DNA of 64,000 bases from Vombatus ursinus. Its lineage: Eukaryota; Chordata; Mammalia; Diprotodontia; Vombatidae. A model generated the notes under the pieces. That model had not been told where the DNA came from and made no database searches. It saw only the letters and a list, made by a program, of their open reading frames with translations. The stretch lies in the NCBI RefSeq assembly GCF_900497805.2, contig NW_020940358.1, positions 28,190,288 through 28,254,287 on the forward strand, written 5' to 3'. Both the position numbers and the translations under genes were made by a program. Position 1 is the first letter of the stretch. Each line of letters opens with the position of its first letter. Positions 56,345-64,000 of the stretch are shown piece by piece.

Positions 56345-56503
56345 CTCAAGAGCTGGAGTGTGGAAGACCTTCAGAAGAGGCTGTCTGCCCTTGACCCCAT
56401 GATGGAGCAGGAGATTGAAGAGATTCGGCAAAAGTACCAGTCTAAACGGCAGCCAATTCTGGATGCTATTGAGGCTAAGAAACGGCGGCAGCAGAACTTC
56501 TGA
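56345..56503 (+). CDS. STK4: STK4 (MST1) last coding exon: SARAH domain and stop
   Basis: This exon encodes the C-terminal 52 residues of MST1, from LKSWSVEDLQKRL through MMEQEIEEIRQKY to KKRRQQNF, then TGA at 56501. The segment is the SARAH coiled-coil helix that homodimerises the kinase and binds RASSF proteins and SAV1. Length and frame match human STK4 (52 codons plus stop, phase 0 entry). Only about two substitutions are apparent from memory, Ser in SWS and Ser in RLSALD. MST2 has different residues here (LKNLSLEELQ), so the assignment to STK4 is firm. The acceptor is the ctag ending at 56344 after a short pyrimidine tract (ttgttctcccc). A CORE-SINE ends about ten bases upstream of the tract. 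Confidence 0.98.
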   Translation, partial: LKSWSVEDLQKRLSALDPMMEQEIEEIRQKYQSKRQPILDAIEAKKRRQQNF

Positions 56504-57178
56504 GCAAATCCCAGCCTGGTGGCAGGACTGGCCTTGGTTCACGTCTCAAGGGTGCTCTGTTCCCAGCTTCCCACAAACCCTGCAGGTTGCTCCATGTTGA
56601 GAGCAAAATAGAGGGGCGCACGGTTCTGCCCTTTCATGTTCCCATAAGCACCTTTGTGAACTTCAGGAATGCAAATGAGCATGGAGGTCATTTTTGACAG
56701 TCAAGGCTCCATTTTGACATCCAATGTATTTAAAATAATGAGGGATCTTATTTCACAGGGTCCCATGTTAGTATTTTTAAACTCACGGTTTTTAACTCAA
56801 GGAATAGGGAAATCCCTAGGCCAGCAAGAGTTGGGAATGTTTTATATTTTGTTTTTTCCCCAAATAGCCTTCAGTAGTTCTTGCTGTAAGTTTTTTAAGT
56901 ATGTAAATTATAAATATGTCCACACATCCTGTGGCATTGAACTACTGGACTCTTGGTACAGGTACAGCTTGAAACAATTTAACTGTACCCTCTTTGACTA
57001 CGGTACTGCAGAGTGGGTTAGCAAGGGTCACTGGGAGGCCACTGGGAAAAAGAACAGGACTCTGGGGGATCCAGCCTGTTCTTTGATGGGGCCTTATAAA
57101 ATTAAGTTTCAGCCTAATCACGTTAGGGTGATTTGAGCCTGGCGCTTGCTTAGCACTTATCACTGTCTGTTAGTAAAT

Positions 57179-57184
57179 ATTAAA
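57179..57184 (+). promoter_or_regulatory. STK4: Alternative poly(A) signal ATTAAA
   Basis: Common variant hexamer about 680 bases after the stop, followed by tctttgtttact, which is T-rich. It could give a short STK4 3' UTR that excludes both UTR SINEs. Use of this site is inferred. Confidence 0.4.
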
Positions 57185-57334
57185 TCTTTGTTTACTATTT
57201 GAACTCCAGGGAGAAAGAAGCCTGCCTCATGGCATCTTCCTTGCAAAAACTTGTCACCCACCAGCTCCTCCTTTATCTGATTCTCATCCCCACACACCTT
57301 GTAGAGACTGGCGGCTAAATAGAAAAAGCCCTGA

Positions 57335-57500
57335 TTTGGGTTGGGTTTGAGACATCAGAAAACTCAGATGTCTTTCTTGTCTCTGTGACCTTGGGTAAGT
57401 TACTTACCCTCTCTGAGCCTAAACATCCCCACTTGTAAAACAAGAAAGAGCTTGGACAGTATAATTGCTATGGTCATCTTCAGTTCTGACATTCTTTGCT
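57335..57500 (+). repeat. CORE-SINE in the STK4 3' UTR
   Basis: 'gaccttgggtaagttactta', 'ctctctgagcctaaacatcc' and 'tggtcatcttcagttctgac'. Confidence 0.7.
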
Positions 57501-57654
57501 CCTCAGGCCCCGCTAACATCCCATGACCCCCTCACTGTTGCCTTTGCACCCATCCATAATTGGTAATCAGACTTCTCCTTTCTGTCTCCTCTCCCTTTCA
57601 CATATCCTCCTTCTGCCACCCCACCCCGCCAAAAAAAGGAAATTCCTTGTCCTC

Positions 57655-57822
57655 ATGTAGGACAAAAAGCACTGGACTGGGGGCTCCTCCCAGCTCTGAT
57701 AACTTGATGTGTGACTTTAGGCAAGTCACTTCTCTGAGCCTCAGTTTCCTCATCTGTAAAATGAGGTGGTTGGACCAGAGCTTAAGGTTCCTTCCAGCTG
57801 TGACATTCTGTGCTTCTGAATC
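57655..57822 (+). repeat. CORE-SINE in the STK4 3' UTR, well preserved
   Basis: 'ggacaaaaagcactggactg', 'taggcaagtcacttctctga', 'cctcatctgtaaaatgaggt' and 'ggttccttccagctgtgaca'. Confidence 0.85.
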
Positions 57823-58226
57823 CACATGTTCATCATTAGCTACAAGAACATTGACCACAGCCTCTGTTTCAGGTGGCACATTGTCCAATTGCTTTCATTT
57901 GTCATGGGTTCTATGTTCAGTTGTGTGTTTAGGGGGAAAACACTCCTGCCTGCTTCCTTCCCTGCAGCCATGCAGGAAGGGAATGCTCACACCATGGGTG
58001 TGATATGCAAGCCCGAGAAGTAGCTTTAACTTTTTCTACCAGAGGACTTTGACACCAATCTAAGTTCTGTCTTGAAATGTGCTGTTGTCATATCTGGTTG
58101 TACATAATAGGCCCAGGTCCCTTATCTGTATATGTGTGAAGCAGTTGGAGGGATCTTTGAAATTGAAGATGATTCTTTGATATTTGGATTGTTCTTCTTT
58201 ATCCAGCATTGGCCTTATTTGTTCTA

Positions 58227-58232
58227 AATAAA
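58227..58232 (+). promoter_or_regulatory. STK4: Poly(A) signal AATAAA of STK4
   Basis: Canonical hexamer in the context ttctaaataaattg, with a T-rich downstream element starting near 58256. It is the first perfect AATAAA after the stop codon in non-repeat sequence. Confidence 0.75.
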
Positions 58233-58434
58233 TTGTTCTGAAAACTACAGTCGCTGTTCCTTTTAGTCTCCTCATATAGCAGTGATGGAAGGTTTTGGCT
58301 GAGTGAATGGTACTTCTGGAGTAGTGCTGAATTCCAGTTTCGAGCTATTAAGTGTTTGCAGTTATTTTATTTCACTCTGTCAGAAGGCATAGAATTTAGT
58401 GATTTAGGTGAGAATTGGATAGAATCTCCACTGA

Positions 58435-58672
58435 TGTCAGTCGGCAAAGCTTTATTAAGTGATTGCTACGGGCAGGCACTGTGCCAAGCACTAGGGATAC
58501 CGAGAATTGAAAAAACACAGTTCCTGAACTCAAGGAGCTCACAGTCTAATGCAGACATGCAAATAACTATACATATACAAGATGTAGACAGTATAAGTGG
58601 GAGGCAATCTCAGAGTAATAGCCAAGGCCTCCTGCACAAGGTGGGATTTGAGCTGCTTCACTGCGACACAGG
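58435..58672 (-). repeat. L2 3' end, antisense
   Basis: 'ggcaggcactgtgccaagca', 'caaggagctcacagtctaat' and 'acaaggtgggatttgagct'. Confidence 0.85.
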
Positions 58673-59300
58673 GGTGGCTCCTTAGGTCTCCGTGGCTGTG
58701 CCAGTGGAGGTCCTCCCCAGCTCAAAGGCTTGTGTGTAAGCCCACTGAAAATGTGAATCTTGTGTCCAAAAACCGGCTACGCTTATCAGGTTGTCTGCAG
58801 AATGCATTTTTCAACCACAGCAACACTCAGAAACTGTCATCTAAGTTATAAAGGGGTTGTCTTTGGACAGTTGGATTCAGTGGCCTGTTGGAGGGAGTCT
58901 CCACATTAATGAACTTTCCATTCCTTGAAACATGAGTGCAACATACCCAAAACCCACCAGGCAATCAAGAGATTTCCTGATTGAATAAGCTAAGCAGTCT
59001 GACCTAGCACTTGGACCAATCTAAAATCAATGGGAAAGTGGGTGTTCAGAGGCCAAGGATGCCACAAGGGAAGTAGATGCAGCAGTGTGGTATGCCCAGG
59101 AACAAAGAGTGTTATAAGGCTTGAAGCTTCAGAGACTAAGGAGTCAATAGTTCAGGACTAGATGGTTGTTTTGTTTTGTTTATGCACAAATGCCATGCTT
59201 AGGGACCAAAGATCAGGTAGCTCTGGGCCTAGTGTCAGGGATGGGAAGAAAGTAAGAAATTAGTGACAGATGATAGCACTGGGGTCAAGAACAAGGATCC
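58673..59300. other. Unassigned intergenic sequence
   Basis: Nothing recognised after the STK4 3' end. Confidence 0.3.
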
Positions 59301-59305
59301 CCTAC

Positions 59306-59527
59306 ATGAGAAGCATCAAACGTGAGTCCCACAACACTCCTTAGTGCTACATGAACCAGATTAAAATGTAAATGGGAAATTTTTAATGAAATAAATAAAA
59401 ATATAATAAAGTATAGATAATGTTAATATGTGATTTTCTAAGTCAATGTCCTGCCCTTGGAGATCCTTATGAATGGTTTAGTGCCCCCATCCCCACCCCA
59501 TTTCTTTCTTGAGTTTGACACCACTGC
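59306..59527. mobile_element. hAT-like MITE, second copy
   Basis: Reverse-oriented relative of 36817-37028: 'gcatcaaacgtgagtcccac' on one end, 'gagtttgacaccactgcc' on the other, with an AT-rich centre. Confidence 0.6.
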
Positions 59528-59539
59528 CTTACACCGGAG

Positions 59540-59745
59540 AGGCATCATGGAAAAATGGATAGAACTCTGGACCTGAAGTTAGGAAGACCCAGGTTAAAAT
59601 CCCATCTCAGACATTTCCTAGCTGTGTGACTCTGGAGAAATCATTTAACTGCTCACTCCATGCCTCATTTTCCACATCTGTAAAATGAGGGGGTTGAACT
59701 CAGTAGCTTCCAAGGCCCTTTCTGGCTCTAAATATATGATCTTTT
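59540..59745 (+). repeat. CORE-SINE, sense
   Basis: 'gaggcatcatggaaaaatgg', 'cctagctgtgtgactctgga' and 'ttccaaggccctttctggct'. Confidence 0.8.
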
Positions 59746-59789
59746 TCATATAAGCTACGTCAAAGGACTAATGCCCTAAGAAACAGAAT

Positions 59790-59843
59790 GTCCTCCTGAC
59801 TTCAGGGCCAGTGCTCTAGCTACTGCACCACCTAGCTGCCCCA
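59790..59843 (-). repeat. tRNA SINE 5' head fragment
   Basis: 'cttcagggccagtgctctag' then 'caccacctagctgcccc'. Only the head end is present. Confidence 0.8.
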
Positions 59844-59869
59844 AGGAATAAGCATTCATTAAGCACCTA

Positions 59870-60535
59870 CTTCACTTAGAAGAACAAAAGATCAGGAACT
59901 TCAAAGAAACCAGTGGGGAAAAAGATGTAAAGGAAGCAGATTCAGTAGTATCAGACCTTAAACTATATTATAAGATAAGATCATTGTTGAAGTGTAAAGT
60001 GGATAATGTTTATAATTTTAAATTAAAATTTTCTTGTATAAATAAAACCTATGCAGCCAAGAATAGAAGGAATGCAGAAAATTGAGGGGAAACTTTCACA
60101 GACGATCTCTCAGATAGGGTGTGATTGGGTTGGAATATTGCTGTGGTGTAGGAAATGATGAACTGGTTGATTTAGAAAAACATGGAAAGGCTTGGATCTG
60201 TGAAGGAAGATGCTGCCCACCTTCAAAGGAACATGACAAGTAGAAATAAACATGGTACAATCTTACATGTGCATGAGTGTATATCTGTATGTTTATAGAT
60301 ATGTATGTATATGTGTGTATACATATATATATATATACACACACACACATACACATCTGAGCTTCATTGTAGCCTTCTTTTGGGGGGGGGAGTAAAGTAA
60401 AAAGTGCACAGCAGAGAGCAACAGAAAACCTACAAATGGAAACTTATTGCTTTATACTGAATCTTATGTTCTGCTGTGTATGTGGCAGTTTTTTTCTTTT
60501 CTTATTTTGTATTTAAATTTAAAATAATTTTTTTA
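59870..60535 (+). repeat. L1 ORF2 end and 3' UTR, sense, internally deleted
   Basis: 'gaagaacaaaagatcaggaa' and 'cagaccttaaactatattat' match the L1 ORF2 C-terminal region; 'aataaaacctatgcagccaa' and 'aaacatggaaaggcttggat' follow. The AT/GT microsatellite 60270-60357 is inside it. Confidence 0.7.
60270..60357. repeat. Compound GT/AT/AC microsatellite
   Basis: GTATGT units, then (TA)n, then (CA)n. Self-complementary in part, like the tract at 18200. Confidence 0.9.
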
Positions 60536-60559
60536 AATGAAAAAGATGACCAAAAAATG

Positions 60560-60615
60560 CCTACTATGTGCCAGGCACTGTGCTGAGTGCTTTACAAATA
60601 TCTCATTTGACATGA
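60560..60615 (-). repeat. Mar1/L2 3' end fragment
   Basis: 'gtgccaggcactgtgctgag' then 'gctttacaaatatctcattt'. Confidence 0.7.
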
Positions 60616-60767
60616 CACAACTAAGGAACCCTGCCAGCACTCCAGAATGGAACCTGTTCTCAGAGCAGGCTGAGGTGATGGTCAAAGGGCCCACCCATTC
60701 CAAGATGTGGAGAGGACCTAGTCAGAATGTCAGCTGAGCAGGGAAGCAGCTGCACTCATAGTGAAAT

Positions 60768-61080
60768 TCAATTTAACATTTATTGAGGACCTACCAGGTG
60801 CAGATCAGGTTCTGTTTGATGATGGTCATTGGACTTATTGAGCTCACATTCTAGTGGGGTATTGGGGAGGGCCGGTAAGACCCAACTCTAAACAAACATA
60901 TGTATCACATGTTAAATGCATGAAAAAGAGGCAAAGTTAAGGTCTGAGGTGGGATCAAGGAAAGCTTTATAGGAGAGATATTTGAGTTGGGCCTTAAAGA
61001 TGAGTAGAAGTTTAACAGGCAAAGAGAGAAAGGGTAGCATTCCACGTGTAGGGATCAATGTGAGCAAAAGTGAAAAACTG
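60768..61080 (-). repeat. L2 LINE, antisense
   Basis: 'atttattgaggacctaccag', 'gagctcacattctagtgggg' and 'gagttgggccttaaagatga'. Confidence 0.8.
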
Positions 61081-61635
61081 AGCCCAGTGCACCCCACCCC
61101 TCCCCCTCCCCATAAGCTGGACAGTGAGACCCAGCCATAGAGACAAAAGACTCCCTGGGCTCGGGTTCTTCATTTGCGTAATGCTTTTAATTGATTCAAG
61201 TTTTCACAGAAAGGGTTTGCTTCCATTGCCAGGATTGGAAGGCTCCTCCACTGTGTGATCCCTCCAGCAGCCCAGACTAGAATTTTCCATCTTTTGGTTT
61301 TATTATTAAGAATGAGAATGTCTGTGTCCCAGAGCAAGCTAGTCCTCTGAACACGGTCAGGAGTCTGCCCTCTAGACCCTCGTGTCTCTGCCTCACCTGG
61401 GACCTAGGCTTGGTCCTGGGAGCTGGGCACAGGGCCCAAAGGACACTCAGCCCAGGCAGCCCTTCCAATCTGGAGCCCCTGCATCCATCCATCCATTAGT
61501 TATCTATTAATAATAAGAAGGCTAGAGAGAACAATTGCATTCACATAAACGATTCCATTTGATGCTCACAACCGAGGGGAAAGATGCGTTTCAAAGAACT
61601 TTGAATTTGAACTTTAATTTGGAGACCTGATTTTC
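61081..61635. other. GC-richer, repeat-poor intergenic island
   Basis: No repeat recognised in 61090-61490. On the minus strand an AATAAA lies near 61300. It could be the tail of a minus-strand gene or simply unique sequence. No coding match was found. Confidence 0.3.
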
Positions 61636-61639
61636 AATC

Positions 61640-61800
61640 TGGGCTCCAACACCAGCCATGTGAACATGGACAAGTCACTTCCTCTCACTAAGCCTCAGTT
61701 TCCTTCTCTGTAAAATGAAAATAATACATACACCACCTAGATTACAGTGCTGTTATGAGGAAAGTATTTTGTAAAGTATTCTAGGAGTGTAAACCCTAAG
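61640..61800 (+). repeat. MIR, sense
   Basis: 'gacctgattttcaatctggg', 'acatggacaagtcacttcct' and 'taagcctcagtttccttctc'. Confidence 0.75.
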
Positions 61801-61889
61801 GAAGATTTGAGAAGGCACCTCTCACTTCTTTGCAAAGGTAGGGTGGGAAACAGTGCATCTAATGACACACTTTTTCAATGACTTCATTA

Positions 61890-62012
61890 GTTTTGCTGAA
61901 CTGTTTTTTTTTAAATTATTGATCATGAGGGATAGTGCTCTGGGAGGGGGCAAGGAGAGATTGGAAAATGTATGTAATACTAAAAAATTAATAAAAATTT
62001 TATTTTTAGAAA
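61890..62012 (+). repeat. L1 3' terminus, sense
   Basis: 'tgagggatagtgctctggga' mirrors the antisense 'agagccatccctta' of other L1 copies. It ends in an AT-rich tail near 62010. Confidence 0.6.
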
Positions 62013-62019
62013 TGTGAGT

Positions 62020-62150
62020 GGACGCACTGCTGTTATCCCTACTTCACAAATGGGGAAACTGAGAAGTAGTTGGCTCAATGTTGCCTAACAAGTTAGCTGC
62101 AGAGCCAGGACTCAAACAAAGGTCTCCAGTCTCCCCACCCACTACCCTTA
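62020..62150 (-). repeat. CORE-SINE fragment, antisense
   Basis: 'ccctacttcacaaatgggga' and 'ccaggactcaaacaaaggtc'. Confidence 0.6.
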
Positions 62151-62159
62151 CCTTCTTAG

Positions 62160-62425
62160 GTGTGGCTAGGTGGCACACTGGATTGAGCCCTGGGTCTGGA
62201 GTCAGAAGCTCTTAGTTCAAATCTGGTCTCAGACACTTATTAGCCTCATGACCCTGGGAAAGTCACTTAACCTGTTAGATTCAGTTTCCTCTTCTATAAA
62301 ATGGGTTAGCAGTAATGGCACCTACTTTCCAGGGTGGTTGTGTGGATCAAATGAAATAATTTTAAAGTGCTTAGCACAGTGCCTGGTACATAGTAAGCAC
62401 TATATAAATGTCAGCTATTATTATT
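62160..62425 (+). repeat. Mar1 CORE-SINE, sense, full length
   Basis: 'tggctaggtggcacactgga', 'gaccctgggaaagtcactta', 'agtgcttagcacagtgcctg' and an ATT-rich tail. Confidence 0.9.
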
Positions 62426-62552
62426 ATTGTCACTGCTACTATTTCAGGTTTGAGTCTTTTGTAGTACCTAGAATATAGTTAAATATTGTGGATTAACTGA
62501 ATCCAAAAAATCTGACAACCTTGCCCAAAATACCTACCAGGCATTCAGGCTA

Positions 62553-62774
62553 AGGCAGTCTTTTCCAATGATGATTTATTTCTTTCCTATTTTTCAGTTT
62601 GGGGACAAACTCACTCATTTTTAAAAAATATTTTGATAACTGTGGTTCAGTATCACTGGTTTCTTTTGTAATCCTGTGTATTTTATTTTATGTATTTAAA
62701 ATATTCTGAGAAGGGGTCAGTAGGCTCCACCCGACTGCCACAGTTGTCCATGTCAAAGGAGTTGAGAAGCCCTG
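62553..62774. mobile_element. Non-autonomous hAT-type element (MER91-like)
   Basis: 'ggtttcttttgtaatcctgt', 'attctgagaaggggtcagta' and the end 'gttgagaagccctg'. Same family as 9511-9700 and 21673-24212. Confidence 0.65.
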
Positions 62775-63080
62775 TTAATAGGTCCTCCAGCTCTGTCTCT
62801 ACCCCCTGGAACATGCCTCCTAAGACTGTGGCTGAAAGGACTTGAACTGGTCTCCTTATTGGAGAAAGCCACTCCAAAGGTTGGATAAAGTAAATGAGTT
62901 TTCAAGTAATAAAGGTACTGATAACTTAAGGAAGATAAACCAGAAGGGCCCAGCCAGTTTTCCCTTCAGCCCATAGCTCTACAGTAGATAGATTGTATGA
63001 CTTCAAGGATAAGGAAATTCCCATTTTATAAAATATAAGCAATTCGCTCACTGACCTCTTCCCAGGTCAGGCACATGGAA
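62775..63080. other. Unassigned intergenic sequence
   Basis: Nothing recognised. Confidence 0.3.
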
Positions 63081-63084
63081 AATT

Positions 63085-63440
63085 GTTCTGGGTGCCATAT
63101 TTTAGACAAGATATTAAGAATCTGATGGAGGGCTACCAGCATTGTGAAAGGACTGGACATCAGTGCTGACAGGGATTGCTTGAGGGAACTAGAAATGTTT
63201 AGCCTAAAGATACAAGATGGGGACATGATCTCTGTCTTCAAATATCTGGAAGGTTGTCATAGCTATTTAACCACGGAGGAAAGAACAAGGACTAGTGAAG
63301 GGAATTTATAAGGAGGGAGATTTCAACTCAATGGAAGGAATAACTTTCTAACAAATAAAAAGTCTTGCAGTGATAGCTCCCTGTCATTTGAGATAATTCA
63401 TGCAGAAAATGGAAGAGTGCCTGCCAGAGATCCTATAGAG
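63085..63440 (+). repeat. L3/CR1 3' region, sense
   Basis: 'gggtgccatattttagacaa', 'aaatgtttagcctaaagata' and 'gtcttcaaatatctggaagg' follow the L3 3' region in sense. Confidence 0.8.
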
Positions 63441-63720
63441 GGAATCCATGGGCACAGTGGGCAATTTAATAATCGTAGCTTACCCTTCCAACATGGACCT
63501 TGGATCTGTGTTAGTCATCCTGTTTCTTGTGCTAATGGTAGTGGGGAGTGACACATTGAGAAGTGAGACCAAGCATATGGGAATGGAGATATAGTAAGGA
63601 AAGAGAGGAACAGAGATGAGCCTGACTGTGGCAAAGTACAAGTGGAAGGAGATGGCTAGAGACCTGGGGCTTCAGGGTAGATGTGTCAGGGCCAGATAAT
63701 GGAGCTTGCAATTAGAATCA
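63441..63720. other. Unassigned intergenic sequence
   Basis: Nothing recognised. Confidence 0.3.
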
Positions 63721-63724
63721 TCTG

Positions 63725-63955
63725 ACATATGTTTAGTACTTGATAGTTACACAATACTCTACAAATTCTTTCCTTAGTTGATGCTCTCGAAAGTTCTGTA
63801 GGATAGGCCAGGTAAGTATGATTTACCCTCATTTTAAAGGAGGAAAACAAAACTCAGGGAGAGTATTGACTTGCCCAAAATCACACAACTAGTATCAGAC
63901 TTGGGCCCAGCTTTCCCATCTTCCAGTCCTGGGCTCCTTCCTTTATGACCCCATT
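63725..63955 (-). repeat. Mar1-type CORE-SINE, antisense
   Basis: 'gacttgcccaaaatcacaca', 'cagacttgggcccagctttc'. Confidence 0.6.
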
Positions 63956-64000
63956 TCCAGCTTGGGGACTAAATACAAAGAAGCTGTTTCACTCAGACTT

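Larger units (their letters stand above)
56504..58250 (+). other. STK4: STK4 3' UTR with two candidate poly(A) sites
   Basis: Sequence follows the STK4 stop without any further coding signal. A consensus AATAAA lies at 58227-58232, followed about 20 bases later by a T-rich stretch (gttccttttagtc), which is a good cleavage site. A weaker ATTAAA at 57179-57184 could give a shorter message. The UTR contains two CORE-SINE insertions (about 57335-57500 and 57655-57820), so its distal part has been built partly from repeats. A 155-codon open frame at 56669-57136 sits inside the UTR and looks fortuitous. The exact 3' end is inferred. Confidence 0.8.

Noticed and set aside
56669-57136. 155-codon open frame on the + strand, the longest in the window
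   Set aside because: It lies wholly within the STK4 3' UTR, has no recognisable domain, and its start has no favourable context that I can defend.
57560-58003. 147-codon frame after the STK4 stop
   Set aside because: It reads through a CORE-SINE in the 3' UTR, so it is not a gene.
61277-61492. 71-codon minus frame considered as part of KCNS1
   Set aside because: No potassium-channel motif, and the composition alone is not evidence.
1-64000. tRNA, rRNA, snRNA, CRISPR arrays or bacterial-type operons
   Set aside because: None was seen. The only tRNA-like sequences are the heads of SINEs, and the sequence is plainly vertebrate intronic DNA.

Overview
The window reads as vertebrate, and most likely marsupial, nuclear DNA. 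It is AT-rich, has almost no long open reading frames, and is packed with tRNA-derived SINEs of the marsupial WSINE1/SINE1 type (head GGCAGCTAGGTGGC), marsupial Mar1-type CORE-SINEs, SINEs with a BovB/RTE-like tail, and old L2, L3/CR1 and L1 copies. The several SINEs ending in TTGCCTAGCC make an Australian marsupial plausible, but this is not proven. Only one functional gene is visible: the 3' end of STK4 (MST1, a Hippo-pathway kinase) on the + strand. Its penultimate exon is at 5310-5467. Its last exon starts at 56345, with the stop codon at 56501-56503. Together they encode the C-terminal linker and the SARAH dimerisation domain. The 3' UTR runs to about 58250, ending at an AATAAA at 58227-58232. 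The remaining 5.7 kb is intergenic. No second gene can be supported, although KCNS1 is the expected downstream neighbour from mammalian gene order. Layout: 1-5309 is the end of the upstream intron (L2 with a reverse-transcriptase remnant, an L1 3' end, and a hAT transposon nested in a SINE). 5468-56344 is one 50.9 kb intron made mostly of stacked transposable elements. Its main landmarks are: an L3 with its reverse-transcriptase domain (9.3-10.2 kb); a solo LTR inside an L3 (11.86-12.48 kb); an L2 split by an L1 (19.1-21.1 kb); a Y-box-protein processed pseudogene (21.15-21.52 kb); a 2.3 kb LINE-mobilised copy of an LTR-terminated transcript (21.82-24.12 kb); an L3 carrying an RTE-tailed SINE (25.8-27.1 kb); and a second solo LTR inside an L1 (51.43-52.11 kb). 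Many SINEs keep clear target-site duplications, so the order of insertions can be read. A CORE-SINE lies directly against the acceptor of the last exon. No new multi-gene system is present. The most interesting items are the LINE-mobilised LTR transcript, a hairpin-bearing repeat present once on each side of the SARAH-linker exon, the YBX3-like pseudogene, the SINE-derived splice-acceptor neighbourhood, and some repeat-free intron blocks that may be regulatory. Repeat family names and borders come from recognition by eye and should be read as approximate to about 20 bases unless a target-site duplication is given.
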